64,000 bases of DNA from JAURVT01 sp049059935 (GCF_049059935.1 NZ_JBMGQR010000017.1:1-64000); one strand, 5' to 3'. Counted from the first letter of the stretch, positions 1 through 8,310 are shown. Numbers and translations: made by a program. The notes: generated from the letters alone by a model not told the origin.

Positions 1-135
1 GTCGCCAGTCACGACCTGCCCACCGACCTGCTCAACCGCCGTGGGATCAACCACACGCTCGCCGGCGCCTCACAGGGTCATGACCCTGTGAGGCACCGAC
101 AACTCTCGGCACGCGGTGCCAGACTCCCCCCATGA
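1..135 (+). CDS. Possible 3' end of a gene cut by the window edge
   Basis: Frame 1 is open from base 1 to a TGA at 133-135. Its first 26 or so codons have strong G/C at the third position, as real genes here do, and begin VASHDLPTDLLNRRG. The TGA overlaps the ATG of the next gene (ATGA), a common coupling arrangement. After the palindrome at 67-94 the codon use deteriorates, so the original end may lie there, with the repeat having extended the frame. I do not recognise the product. It could equally be non-coding. Confidence 0.3.
   Translation, partial: VASHDLPTDLLNRRGINHTLAGASQGHDPVRHRQLSARGARLPP
67..105. repeat. Palindromic repeat, partial copy of the TGTCGGTGC family
   Basis: Bases 67-94 form a perfect 28-base palindrome centred on TCATGA. 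It runs directly into TGAGGCACCGACAACTC (89-105), a 17-base string found exactly again as the right arm of the hairpin at 48251-48300. The matching left arm is absent here, so this looks like a rearranged or half copy. It may act as a terminator for the upstream gene. Confidence 0.6.
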
Positions 136-632
136 CGCTCAAGGACGCGCTGCGCGAGGGCGTCAAGGCCGAGCTGGCGCCGATGCTCCGGGGTCACGGC
201 TTCCGCGGGACGCTGCCCACGTGGCGGTTGCGCAACGACGCAGGCGACTGGGCGATCGTCAACCTTCAGTCGTCCCAGTGGAACAGCGCCGACGGCCTCA
301 CGTTGGTGCTCAACATTGCCGTCGCGCCCGCCGCGTGGCTCCGATGGTTGAAGGATCCCGGTCGTGCGGCGTCGCGGCCCACGGCGTCGGACGGCGTCTA
401 CCAGGAACGGCTGTACCCGACCGGCGCAGCCGACGACGACGACGTCTGGTGGTCGGTCACGAGCGAGGGGGGCGCCGTCGCAGCCGTCCGCGACATGACC
501 GAGCGGCTCCGCGTCGAGGGAGTGCCCAGGCTCGTCCGTCTGCTGGACCACGCTGAGCTGGTCGCCGAGCTCCGGGAGCAGGGCCATCACCCCGACGGCT
601 ACGTCGGCGGCTGGCTGCGCTCGCTCGATTGA
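132..632 (+). CDS. DUF4304 domain protein
   Basis: This is a soluble protein of 166 residues with no signal peptide or membrane segment. The N-terminal half (LAPMLRGHGFRG, then an RLRN..GDWAIVNLQSSQWNS stretch) matches the general pattern of DUF4304 proteins, small cytoplasmic proteins of unknown function. The start at 132 overlaps the TGA of the frame upstream. An alternative frame at 116 is a shadow. The function is unknown and I infer none. Confidence 0.75.
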   Translation: MTLKDALREGVKAELAPMLRGHGFRGTLPTWRLRNDAGDWAIVNLQSSQWNSADGLTLVLNIAVAPAAWLRWLKDPGRAASRPTASDGVYQERLYPTGAADDDDVWWSVTSEGGAVAAVRDMTERLRVEGVPRLVRLLDHAELVAELREQGHHPDGYVGGWLRSLD

Positions 633-706
633 ACCCACCATCTGGCGAGCAACGGCCCGTCCGGCCGGCTCGAACGGGCCGCAGGTCGCCGAATCGTGGG
701 ACGCGG

Positions 707-1153
707 TCACCCCAGGCGGGTGAAGGACATGTCCATCCACCGGGTCCAGGTGCCCGACCGCTCCTGCTCCCAGACGGCCGTCATGGAGCCGCCGTCCGCC
801 GCGGGACGCAGGAGGCTGCGGACGGCGTCGCCGACGGCCAGGAGGGTCCCGTCGTCGAGACGCGTCAGCGTCATGGTGCCGAAGTCGCCGGACGCGTCGA
901 AGGCGCGCATCAGCCAGCCCCCGGACGCGGGGTCGCGGTCGCCGATCAGCTCCAGGGCCTCGGCGTGGTCGTCGCCCATCATCACGTCGACCTCGTGCAC
1001 CAGCCAGGCGCCGCCGGTGAGCCACCGGTAGGTGTCGGTGCCGCGGATCTGCGCGACGACGTCGCCGCCGGCGTCCAGCACCGTGCCCGAGGTGCGCCAG
1101 CGACCCACCAGCGGTGCCAGGGCGCGGACGTGCGGCTGGGGGAGCGGGCTCAT
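707..1153 (-). CDS. DUF1579-like / lipocalin-fold small protein
   Basis: The protein has 148 residues starting MSPLPQPH. I chose the ATG at 1151-1153 because a GGAGG-like stretch (CCGGAAGGACGAGACC on the coding strand) sits just upstream; the longer frame to 1252 is arginine-rich and unlikely. The LVGRWRTSGTVL opening, TDTYRWLTGGAWLVHEVDV middle and GTWTRWMDMSFTRLG ending fit the DUF1579 / heme-binding-like beta-barrel group. No catalytic residue is evident. It is transcribed towards the DUF4304 gene and divergent from the GH3 gene, with which it shares the 1154-1272 upstream region. Confidence 0.7.
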   Translation of the reverse strand: MSPLPQPHVRALAPLVGRWRTSGTVLDAGGDVVAQIRGTDTYRWLTGGAWLVHEVDVMMGDDHAEALELIGDRDPASGGWLMRAFDASGDFGTMTLTRLDDGTLLAVGDAVRSLLRPAADGGSMTAVWEQERSGTWTRWMDMSFTRLG

Positions 1154-1272
1154 GGTCTCGTCCTTCCGGGGGTTGCGGGTCAGGGGTGGTTTGTGCCGTC
1201 TGCGTCGAGGGTAGAGAGTGCGACGGGTGTGACCTGAGCCACACCGCACCACCTCGCCCCCGGAGGAACGCC

Positions 1273-3510
1273 ATGACCACCACCCCCACCACCGACGGCC
1301 TCACCCGCCGCCGCCTGATCGGCACCGCCGGTACCGCCGCCGTCGCCGGAGCCGCCACGACCCTCGTGCCCGGAGCGGCCACCGCCACCGAGCGCACCGC
1401 CTCGCGCGACCGGCGCGTCGAGCAGCTGCTGCGGCGGATGACCCAGCAGGAGAAGATCGGCCAGCTGCGCCTGGCCAACACCGTCGAGTCCGCCGAGGAG
1501 GCGCTCACCACCACCGGCCTCGGCGGCATCTTCTCGGTCGTCGGCGCGAAGGCGATCAACGCGATCCAGCGCAAGGCCGTCGAGGGCACCCGGCTGAAGA
1601 TCCCGCTCATCGTCGGGCTCGACGTCATCCACGGCTACACGACCAACTTCCCGATCCCGCTCGGCCAGGCCGCCGCGTTCGACTCCGACGTCGCCGCGGA
1701 CGACGCGCGCGTCTCGGCCGCCGAGGCGCGCCGCAGCGGCATCCACTGGACGTTCGCGCCGATGATGGACGTCTGCCACGAGCCGCGCTGGGGTCGCATC
1801 GCCGAGGGCAACGGCGAGGACCCATACCTGACGACGGTGCTCGCCGCCGTCAAGACCCGGGCGTACCAGGGCAGCAGCCTCGCCGGCGCCACCACGCTCG
1901 CCGCGTGCGCCAAGCACTTCGTCGCCTACGGCGCCCCCGAGGGCGGCCGCGACTACAACACCGTCGACGTGTCGATCCAGCGCCTGCACAACCTGTACCT
2001 GCCGCCGTTCAAGGCCGCGGTCGAGGCCGGCGTCGCCACGGTGATGACGAGCTTCAACACCGTCGCCGGCGTGCCCGCCCACGGCAACGCCGAGATCGTG
2101 CGCGGCATCCTGAAGAACCGCTACCGCTTCGACGGGTTCGTGGTCAGCGACTACACCGGCGTGCAGGAGCTGATCCCGCACGGCCAGGCCGCCGACGGAC
2201 GCGACGCCGCCCGCGAGGGCATCCGCGCCGGCGTCGACATGGAGATGACGAGCACCACCTACGTCGAGAACGCCGCCGCCCTGCTGCGCTCCGGCGCGAT
2301 CACCCAGCGCCAGGTGGACGACGCCGTCCGCCGCATCCTGCGCGTCAAGCTCGACCTCGGGCTGTTCGAGAACCCCTACGTCGACGAGGCGCGAGAGGTC
2401 ACCGCGCCGACGGCCGCCACGCGTCGCGCCGCCCGCGCGGCAGCCGACCGCAGCCTGGTGCTGCTCCGCAACGAGGACGCCACCCTGCCGCTGCCCCGCA
2501 CGGGACGCATCGCCGTGATCGGCCCGCTGGCCACCGCGACGTACGACCTCAACGGCACCTGGGCCGGTCTCGGCACCGGCGCGTCCACCACCCCGCCCAC
2601 CACCGTCCTGGCCGCGATCGACGCGCTCGCCACGGGCACCGTCGTCCACGAGCCCGGGTGCGCGGTGACGGGCTCGGACACCTCGGGCATCGCCGCGGCC
2701 GTCGCAGCCGCGCGCGCCGCGGACGTCGCGGTGCTCGTGCTGGGCGAGAGCGCCGACCTGAGCGGCGAGGCGTCGGCCCGCAGCGACATCGGGCTGCCGG
2801 GCGTCCAGCAGCGGCTCGCCGACGCCGTCGCGGAGGCGCAGCCCAACAGCGTCGCGGTGCTCGTCAACGGGCGTCCGCTGACGCTGACGGCGCTCGCCGC
2901 CGCGGTGCCCGCGATCCTCGAGGCGTGGGCGCCCGGGCTCGAGGGCGGCACCGCGATCGCCGACGCCCTGTTCGGGGTGACGAACCCCGGCGGCAAGCTG
3001 CCCGTCAGCTTCCCGCGGGCGGTCGGACAGGTGCCGATCTACTACAACCACGAGAACACCGGACGTCCGTACGACCCCGACAACAAGTACACGTCCAAGT
3101 ACCTCGACCTCGCCGACGGCCCGCTGTACGTCTTCGGCCACGGCCTGTCGTACACGACGTTCGCGGTGTCGGGGGTGCGGCTGTCGCGCGCGACGATGGC
3201 GCGCCGCGGCGGCTCGGTCAGCGTCAGCGCGGTGGTGCGCAACACGGGCACCCGCGCCGGCGACGAGGTGGTGCAGCTCTACCTGCGCGACCCCGTCGCG
3301 AGCACCGTGCAGCCGGTCCGTCGCCTGCGCGGGTTCGAGCGGGTCACGCTGGAGCCGGGGGAGCGACGCCGCGTCACCTTCGAGCTGACGCCCGCCGACG
3401 TCGGCTTCTACGACCGCGACGCGAAGTTCGTGATCGAGCGCGGCGAGGTGGAGGTCTACGTCGGCACGTCGTCCGAGGCGCCGCTCGCCGGCAGCTTCAC
3501 GGTGCGGTGA
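1273..3510 (+). CDS. Glycoside hydrolase family 3 beta-glucosidase-like enzyme, Tat-exported
   Basis: The 745-residue enzyme is predicted to hydrolyse beta-glycosidic bonds outside the membrane. The N-terminus has a twin-arginine signal (TRRRLIGTAGTAAVAGAA, about residues 11-28) ending near an ATATE cleavage region. Next come the GH3 N-terminal barrel with KHFVAYG and the nucleophile in GFVVSDYTG (Asp293), the GH3 C-terminal domain, and a fibronectin-III-like domain ending the protein (VVRNTGTRAGDEVVQLY). The family's retaining mechanism uses that Asp. The start is ATG 1273, preceded by CGGAGGAACGCC, a strong ribosome site; the longer frame reading in from 1114 is rejected. Substrate specificity (glucoside versus xyloside) cannot be read from sequence alone. 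Confidence 0.93.
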   Translation: MTTTPTTDGLTRRRLIGTAGTAAVAGAATTLVPGAATATERTASRDRRVEQLLRRMTQQEKIGQLRLANTVESAEEALTTTGLGGIFSVVGAKAINAIQRKAVEGTRLKIPLIVGLDVIHGYTTNFPIPLGQAAAFDSDVAADDARVSAAEARRSGIHWTFAPMMDVCHEPRWGRIAEGNGEDPYLTTVLAAVKTRAYQGSSLAGATTLAACAKHFVAYGAPEGGRDYNTVDVSIQRLHNLYLPPFKAAVEAGVATVMTSFNTVAGVPAHGNAEIVRGILKNRYRFDGFVVSDYTGVQELIPHGQAADGRDAAREGIRAGVDMEMTSTTYVENAAALLRSGAITQRQVDDAVRRILRVKLDLGLFENPYVDEAREVTAPTAATRRAARAAADRSLVLLRNEDATLPLPRTGRIAVIGPLATATYDLNGTWAGLGTGASTTPPTTVLAAIDALATGTVVHEPGCAVTGSDTSGIAAAVAAARAADVAVLVLGESADLSGEASARSDIGLPGVQQRLADAVAEAQPNSVAVLVNGRPLTLTALAAAVPAILEAWAPGLEGGTAIADALFGVTNPGGKLPVSFPRAVGQVPIYYNHENTGRPYDPDNKYTSKYLDLADGPLYVFGHGLSYTTFAVSGVRLSRATMARRGGSVSVSAVVRNTGTRAGDEVVQLYLRDPVASTVQPVRRLRGFERVTLEPGERRRVTFELTPADVGFYDRDAKFVIERGEVEVYVGTSSEAPLAGSFTVR

Positions 3511-3557
3511 CGGTGCGCTGACGCCGCGCGTGGGGGCGGGCACGGCACCATGGGGTC

Positions 3558-4007
3558 GTGCCCGCCCCCCGCGCCGTCCTGGTCCCCGCTGCCGTCCTCG
3601 CGCTCGCGCTCGCCGGGTGCGGCGGCGGTGACGACGCCGCGCCCGCGCCGACCGACCCGAGCACGACGGTGACCGCCGAGCCGACCGCCACCGCGTCGCC
3701 CTCGGCGGCGGGCGCGGCCGGCATCCCCGGCGTGGCCGCGGACGCCGACGTCTCCGACCTGCTCTGCGCGCGCGACGGGTCGGGTGCCTGGACCGCCACC
3801 GGGGCCATCACCAACCCCACGTCGGCGCCCGCGGACTACCGGATCACCGTGGTGGTGGGTGCGCCGGACGGCGGCCAGAAGCCCGGACGACGACTCGTCC
3901 TGCCGCAGCTGCAGCCGGGCAAGGCGACGGCGTTCACCGTCGACGCCGTGCCGGTGGGAGAGTCGGCCACCCCCACCTGCCGCGTGCAGGTGGTCCGCCT
4001 GCGCTGA
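3558..4007 (+). CDS. Secreted lipoprotein with FxLYD-like domain
   Basis: The product has 149 residues and starts at GTG 3558. A hydrophobic signal ends in the lipobox LALAGCG, so a lipid-anchored cell-surface protein is predicted. A Thr/Pro/Ala-rich linker follows, then a compact beta-rich domain (WTATGAITNPTSAPADYRI ... CRVQVVRLR) of the kind called FxLYD. That is a structural, non-catalytic fold. Two cysteines in the domain could pair. It is monocistronic, converging on fprA with a hairpin between them. Confidence 0.8.
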   Translation: MPAPRAVLVPAAVLALALAGCGGGDDAAPAPTDPSTTVTAEPTATASPSAAGAAGIPGVAADADVSDLLCARDGSGAWTATGAITNPTSAPADYRITVVVGAPDGGQKPGRRLVLPQLQPGKATAFTVDAVPVGESATPTCRVQVVRLR

Positions 4008-4020
4008 CCCCCCCGCCGAG

Positions 4021-4064
4021 CTGTCGGTGCGTCATGATGCCGGGGCATCACCACGCACCGACAG
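4021..4064. terminator. Bidirectional hairpin, TGTCGGTGC palindrome family
   Basis: The outer arms CTGTCGGTGCGT and ACGCACCGACAG pair perfectly, and inner arms GATGCC/GGCATC pair after a 3-base mismatch. It lies between two convergent stop codons (4007 and 4081) with no T-tract. It shares the core TGTCGGTGC-N-TCA with the element at 48251-48300 and, as reverse complement, with 89-105. Confidence 0.75.
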
Positions 4065-4080
4065 GTCGGCGGGGAGGGGG

Positions 4081-5442
4081 TCAGCCGCGGCTGATGCGCA
4101 CCAGGTCGTCGCGGTCGACGACCTTGACGCGGCCGCGACCGGCGGTCTCGCCGAGCGACACCTCGTGGGCGTCGAGGGCCTGCCAGCCCTCCCACGTCGT
4201 GTACGCGACGCCGATCTCGTCGAGGTGGTCGGTGAAGCTCTCGCGGTCGGGACGCTCGGCCGGGGTGAGGCGGTCGACGTCCGACAGCAGCATCTCGACG
4301 GTCTGGGCGGCGTCGGACTTGGTGTGGCCGATCAGGCCGACGGGTCCGCGCTTGATCCAGCCGGTGACGTACGCGCCGGGCAGCGCGCCGCCGTCGAGGT
4401 CGATGACGCGGCCGCCGTCGTTGGGCACGACGCCCTGGGCGTGGTCGAACGGCAGGCCCGCGAGGGTGTCGGACAGGTAGCCGACGGCGCGGTAGACGGC
4501 CTGGACGTCCCAGTCCTGGTGGACGCCGGTGCCGCGCGCGTTGCCGGTGCCGTCGAGCTCGGTGACCTCGGTGCGCAGGCCGCCGACCTTGCCGGTGCCG
4601 TCGTCGAGGATCTCGACGGGCGCCTGGCACAGGTGCAGGTGGATGCGGTGCTTCTTGCCCTTGGGCTCGGCGGCGACGTAGTTCTGCAGCACGTCGACGA
4701 CGAGCTTGACCGACTTGCTCGCGCGGATCGCGTCCATCGAGCCCTCGTCGAGCTCGAAGCCCTCGGGGTGCACGATGACGTCGATGTTCTCCGAGTGCCC
4801 GAGCTCGCGGAGCTCCATCGGGGTGAACTTGACCTGCGCGGGGCCGCGGCGGGCGAAGACGTGGACGTCCTGCGCGCGGTTGGCGCGGATGCCGGCCTCG
4901 ACGTTGGCCGGGATCTCGGTGACGAGCAGCTCGTCGGCGGTCTTGGCCAGGATGCGGGCGACGTCGAGGGCGACGTTGCCGGCGCCGAGGACGGCGACCG
5001 ACTCGGCCTCGAGCGGCCAGTCGCGCGGCACGTCGGGGTGGCCGTCGTACCAGGACACGAAGTCGGCGGCGCCGTAGGACCCGTCGAGGTCGATGCCCGG
5101 CAGGTCCAGGTCGCGGTCCTTGTTGGCGCCGGTGGCGAAGACGACCGCGTCGTAGAACGGGCGCAGGTCGTCGAGCTTGAGGTCGGTGCCGAACCCGACG
5201 TTGCCGAGGAAGCGGATGTCGTCGTTGGACAGCACGCGGGTGAGCGCCTTGACGATCTCCTTGATCCGCGGGTGGTCCGGCGCGACGCCGTAGCGGATCA
5301 GGCCGAAGGGGGTGGGGTCCTTGTCGAGCAGGTCGACGGACACCCCGACCCCCGCCTCGGCGGCGTTCTTGGTCAGGATGTCGGACGCGTAGATGCCGGC
5401 CGGGCCTGCACCGACGACGGCGACCCGCAGCTGCCTGGTCAT
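4081..5442 (-). CDS. fprA: Ferredoxin--NADP+ reductase (adrenodoxin reductase type, FprA-like)
   Basis: This is a 453-residue flavoprotein that moves electrons between NADPH and ferredoxin, for partners such as cytochrome P450s or Fe-S enzymes. An FAD-binding GAGPAGIY motif lies at residues 11-18, and a second dinucleotide motif, GAGNVALDVARIL, near residue 155 is expected to bind NADPH. The PFGLIRYGVAPDH and VTGWIKRGPVGLIGH stretches are typical of the mycobacterial FprA/adrenodoxin reductase family, and the length is usual. The start codon follows AGGAGAGG. Upstream lie an IdeR-like box and a small palindrome, so iron control is plausible. Confidence 0.93.
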   Translation of the reverse strand: MTRQLRVAVVGAGPAGIYASDILTKNAAEAGVGVSVDLLDKDPTPFGLIRYGVAPDHPRIKEIVKALTRVLSNDDIRFLGNVGFGTDLKLDDLRPFYDAVVFATGANKDRDLDLPGIDLDGSYGAADFVSWYDGHPDVPRDWPLEAESVAVLGAGNVALDVARILAKTADELLVTEIPANVEAGIRANRAQDVHVFARRGPAQVKFTPMELRELGHSENIDVIVHPEGFELDEGSMDAIRASKSVKLVVDVLQNYVAAEPKGKKHRIHLHLCQAPVEILDDGTGKVGGLRTEVTELDGTGNARGTGVHQDWDVQAVYRAVGYLSDTLAGLPFDHAQGVVPNDGGRVIDLDGGALPGAYVTGWIKRGPVGLIGHTKSDAAQTVEMLLSDVDRLTPAERPDRESFTDHLDEIGVAYTTWEGWQALDAHEVSLGETAGRGRVKVVDRDDLVRISRG

Positions 5443-5466
5443 GGACGAACCTCTCCTGGACGACTC

Positions 5467-5480
5467 GTGAAAGATTTCAC
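5467..5480. promoter_or_regulatory. Operator-like inverted repeat upstream of fprA
   Basis: GTGAAAGATTTCAC has perfect 6-base arms around a 2-base centre and sits 25 bases upstream of the fprA start, where a repressor could block transcription. The cognate protein is not identifiable here. Confidence 0.45.
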
Positions 5481-5488
5481 GTGACTAC

Positions 5489-5507
5489 TTAGGCCAGGCT
5501 AATCCCG
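5489..5507 (-). promoter_or_regulatory. Putative IdeR/DtxR iron box for fprA
   Basis: TTAGGCCAGGCTAATCCCG matches 13 of 19 positions of the actinobacterial iron-box consensus TTAGGTTAGGCTAACCTAA, with the AGGCTAA half intact. On the coding strand TAGCCT falls in the likely promoter region 47 or more bases before the start. The right half is weak, so the call is tentative. Confidence 0.5.
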
Positions 5508-5572
5508 ATCGCCGCGCGACCCCAGGCGGTCTCACGTCACGGACGTGTGAGTCGCCTCACCGCATCGAGGGC

Positions 5573-6346
5573 TCAGTGGAAGCGACGACCCTCGTCGCGG
5601 CGGTAGGCCCAGACGGCCAGGGCGAACGCGCCGGCCGTCCACACGGCCCAGACCACGACGGTCCGCCAGGTGGCCTCGCCGCCGACCAGCGCCCACACCA
5701 CGCCGTCGCGCCCGGCGCGGCTGGGCAGCGCCAGCGACACCGCGTCGAGCCAGCCGGGGAACATCTGCGGCGGCAGGAAGATGCCTCCCGCGAACGCCAT
5801 CGGGAACAGCACCACCTGCGCGATCGGCAGGGCGGCCTTGGCCGTCAGCAGGTAGCCGATGCCGAACCCGAGGAACAGGAACGGCAGCCCGGCCAGCACC
5901 AGCGCGACGACGCCGGCGCCGAGCCGCGCGGGCGTCACGGTGGCGCTGGTGGCCAGCCAGCCGATGAGCACCACCGGGACCAGCGCGAGCACGACGAACG
6001 TCATGCCGGTGGCGATGCGCCCGACCAGCTGCGGCACGGCGCCGGCGGGCAGCGAGCGCAGGTACCCGTCGAACGGGCGCTCACGGTCCTCGGCGACCCC
6101 CACCCCGTAGGTGAACATGCAGGTCGACATCACGGCGAAGACGCTGAGCTGGCCGATCGCGGCGGTCGCGACCAGCGGGTCGGACGCGACGGAGTCCTGC
6201 GGCACCACGAAGAAGACGAGGGCGAGCGCGGGGAACAGGCAGTTGCCCACCACCGCGATGGGCACCCGGAGCACCTCGGTCAGCTGGTAGCGGGTGTGCA
6301 GCCAGGCCAGCCTCAGGGCGGACGGGGCGGCGGCGGTGGTGCTCAT
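5573..6346 (-). CDS. ABC-2 type transporter permease
   Basis: The 257-residue integral membrane protein has about six hydrophobic segments, an ABC-2 exporter permease. It starts MSTTAAAPSALRLAWLHTRYQ at the ATG at 6344-6346, preceded by GAGGAGGCCCACGC, which lies inside the 3' end of the ATPase gene (4-base overlap). The AFAGGIFLPPQMFPGWLD loop followed by a last transmembrane pair is typical of drug or polymer exporter permeases. It is the last gene of a four-gene operon. The exported substrate is unknown. Confidence 0.9.
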   Translation of the reverse strand: MSTTAAAPSALRLAWLHTRYQLTEVLRVPIAVVGNCLFPALALVFFVVPQDSVASDPLVATAAIGQLSVFAVMSTCMFTYGVGVAEDRERPFDGYLRSLPAGAVPQLVGRIATGMTFVVLALVPVVLIGWLATSATVTPARLGAGVVALVLAGLPFLFLGFGIGYLLTAKAALPIAQVVLFPMAFAGGIFLPPQMFPGWLDAVSLALPSRAGRDGVVWALVGGEATWRTVVVWAVWTAGAFALAVWAYRRDEGRRFH

Positions 6347-7248
6347 GCGTGGGCCTCCTCGGCCGGGGCGGCGGACTGGTGACGGGTGAGCTGGGTGAAG
6401 GCGTCCTCGAGCGACGCGCCCTGCACGCGCAGGTGGCTGAACTCGACGCCGGACGCGACGAGCGACCGGACGAACGCGTCGGCGTCGGGCGTCAGCACCT
6501 CGACGCGGTCGCCGGTCCAGTGGCAGTCGGTGACGCCGGCGAGGTCGCCCACGGCGCGGTCGGGGCTGTGCATCGTCACGCGGTCGACGTCGACGTGGGC
6601 GATCACGGCGTCGACGGTGTCGTCGACGAGGACGCGCCCCTCGGCCACGACGACGACGCGCTCGGCGAGCTGCTGGACCTCCTCGAGGTAGTGGCTCGTC
6701 AGGACGACGGTGCCGCCGTCGGCGCAGTAGCCGCGCACCGCCGCCCACAGGGCGGTGCGGGCGTCGACGTCCAGGCCGGTGGTGGGCTCGTCGAGCAGCA
6801 CCAGCCGGGGCCGTCCGACCATCGACAGCGCGACGGCGAGGCGTCGCTGCTGGCCGCCGGACAGCCCGCCGCACTGGCGGCGCGCGAGGTCGGCGAGGTC
6901 GAACCGCTCGAGCAGCTCGTCGGTGGCGAACGGGTCGGGGTAGTGGCCGCCGACGAACGCGACGACCTCGGCCACGCGCAGGGTCGGCGGCAGCCCGGTG
7001 TCCTGCGGCGTCACGCCGAGGTGCACGCGGGTGGACGCCTGGCGGGGGTCGCCGTCGAACACCCGGACCGTGCCGGAGGACGGGGCGCGCTGGCCGGTGA
7101 CCAGGCTGAGCATCGTGGACTTGCCGGCGCCGTTGGGTCCGAGGACCCCGACGAGCTCGCCGGGGGCGACGTCGAGGCTGACGTCGTCGAGGGCGAGCAC
7201 GTCGCCGAAGCGACGGGTGACGTGGTCGAGGTGGACGGCCGAGGTCAT
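6343..7248 (-). CDS. ABC transporter ATP-binding protein (drug/polymer exporter class)
   Basis: The 301-residue ATPase energises the permease encoded just downstream. Walker A GPNGAGKST is at residues 37-45, signature LSGGQ at 129-133 and Walker B LVLLDEP at 149-155, followed by the switch histidine in LTSHYLEEV. The extra C-terminal domain of about 90 residues is usual for the CcmA/DrrA class. The start is ATG 7246-7248, overlapping the regulator stop by four bases. The operon order is membrane protein, wHTH regulator, ATPase, permease. Confidence 0.93.
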   Translation of the reverse strand: MTSAVHLDHVTRRFGDVLALDDVSLDVAPGELVGVLGPNGAGKSTMLSLVTGQRAPSSGTVRVFDGDPRQASTRVHLGVTPQDTGLPPTLRVAEVVAFVGGHYPDPFATDELLERFDLADLARRQCGGLSGGQQRRLAVALSMVGRPRLVLLDEPTTGLDVDARTALWAAVRGYCADGGTVVLTSHYLEEVQQLAERVVVVAEGRVLVDDTVDAVIAHVDVDRVTMHSPDRAVGDLAGVTDCHWTGDRVEVLTPDADAFVRSLVASGVEFSHLRVQGASLEDAFTQLTRHQSAAPAEEAHA

Positions 7249-7556
7249 GAGGTCTGCTCCTGACGGGTCGGGTCGAGCATGGCGCGCAGGGTCGCGAGGT
7301 AGTCGTCGTAGGCGCGCCGGCCGGGCTCGGTCAGCCCCACGTAGGTGACGGGGGTGCGTCCGCGGTGGGTCTTGGACTGGGCGACGTAGCCCGCGTCCTC
7401 GAGCTTGCGCAGGTGAGTCGACAGGTTTCCGGCGGTCATCTCGAGCACCTGCTGGAGCCGGGGGAAGGTGATCTCCTCGCCCGCCGCCATCGCGGCGAGG
7501 GTGGCCATCACCCGCAGCCGGGACTGCGCGTGGATCACCGGGTCGAGGTCGCTCAC
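7245..7556 (-). CDS. Winged-helix transcriptional regulator (MarR/PadR-like, single domain)
   Basis: The protein has 103 residues and starts at GTG 7554-7556 (VSDLDPVIH), overlapping the upstream gene by four bases. A single winged helix-turn-helix is visible: FPRLQQVLEMTAGNLSTHLR as turn plus recognition helix, and the wing TPVTYVGLTEPGRRAY. Proteins of this type are compact repressors often encoded with the transporter they control. The paired direct repeats at 8217-8245 in front of the operon are the obvious candidate site. The effector is unknown. Confidence 0.87.
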   Translation of the reverse strand: MSDLDPVIHAQSRLRVMATLAAMAAGEEITFPRLQQVLEMTAGNLSTHLRKLEDAGYVAQSKTHRGRTPVTYVGLTEPGRRAYDDYLATLRAMLDPTRQEQTS

Positions 7557-8203
7557 GCCCGTCGCCCCCGCAGGACCTGCTCCGCGGCCGCACCGACGAG
7601 GAAGCCGCCGCCGCCGGCCAGGGCCATCACCAGGTAGAGGTCGGGGACGCCCACGAACGCGGCCGCCGCCGTCACCAGGCAGATCCAGGCGCCGAGGGCG
7701 AACTGCGTCCGCTCCTGCCAGGCCGCGCCCTGGCCGAGGTAGAGGACGCCGACCACCAGGCACGGGATCGTGTTCGCGAGCACGCCGGCCATCGGGCCGT
7801 CGGCGACCTCGCTGCGCATGACCGCCGCCATCACCGCGAACACCGTCACGAAGGCGACGGCCCACCCGAGCCCGAGCATCGCGCCGATTCGGGACGACTC
7901 GCCCCGCACGCCGGCGGTGCGGCGCGAGATGTGGACGACCGTCGTCACGAGGGCTGCGGCGAGCAGGACGCCGAACACCGCGAACCCGAGCCCCGACGGC
8001 GACGGTCCGGCCGCCGTCTCGCGGGTCGTCGCGTGGAGGGCGAGGTAGCCGACGAGCCAGGCGACGCCCCAAGCCGCGAAGATGACGCGCCCGTCCACCT
8101 CGACCGCGTCGCGGACGCGCGCACGCTGGGCCTCGATCAGCGCGAGCGACTCGGCTGGGTCGAGCCCCTGCTCGTCGGGGGTGGTGGTGGGGTGCGGGTC
8201 CAT
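7553..8203 (-). CDS. Integral membrane protein, first gene of the ABC operon
   Basis: The 216-residue protein has an N-terminal cytoplasmic stretch (DPAESLALIEAQRARVRD, helical) and about six transmembrane segments from residue 41 on. The start ATG follows GGAGGCAGCC. It resembles actinobacterial membrane proteins found beside PadR-like regulators and ABC exporters; no enzyme motif is visible. It may be an accessory or sensor partner of the exporter. The 4-base overlap with the regulator indicates co-translation. Confidence 0.82.
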   Translation of the reverse strand: MDPHPTTTPDEQGLDPAESLALIEAQRARVRDAVEVDGRVIFAAWGVAWLVGYLALHATTRETAAGPSPSGLGFAVFGVLLAAALVTTVVHISRRTAGVRGESSRIGAMLGLGWAVAFVTVFAVMAAVMRSEVADGPMAGVLANTIPCLVVGVLYLGQGAAWQERTQFALGAWICLVTAAAAFVGVPDLYLVMALAGGGGFLVGAAAEQVLRGRRA

Positions 8204-8216
8204 GGCTGCCTCCTGG

Positions 8217-8245
8217 CAAATCACTTTGTGCTGCAAACCACTCTG
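8217..8245 (-). promoter_or_regulatory. Direct-repeat operator of the ABC/regulator operon
   Basis: CAAATCACTTTG (8217-8228) and CAAACCACTCTG (8234-8245) are 12-base direct repeats with two mismatches and a 17-base period, starting 14 bases upstream of the first gene. Two sites under two helical turns apart, next to a self-encoded wHTH protein, suggest autorepression. Confidence 0.55.
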
Positions 8246-8256
8246 CAGGCACAGCA

Positions 8257-8292
8257 GACGGCCGTCAACCCCCGTGGGGGTCGACGGCCGTC
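8257..8292. terminator. Terminator hairpin downstream of dctA
   Basis: GACGGCCGTC, CCCCC, a GT loop, GGGGG and GACGGCCGTC form a 36-base near-perfect palindrome just past the dctA stop (8311). The outer ten-base arm is itself a palindrome. There is no T-run. Confidence 0.75.
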
Positions 8293-8310
8293 GGTGGTGC
8301 GATCGAGGCG

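Noticed and set aside
78..1628. 516-residue minus-strand open frame
   Set aside because: Covers the antisense of two real genes on one strand and the DUF1579-like gene on the other; arginine-rich low-complexity product; an effect of GC-rich codon use.
1180..3543. 787-residue minus-strand frame opposite the GH3 gene
   Set aside because: Composition dominated by Arg, Gly, Val and His without motifs; the plus strand carries an unmistakable GH3 enzyme.
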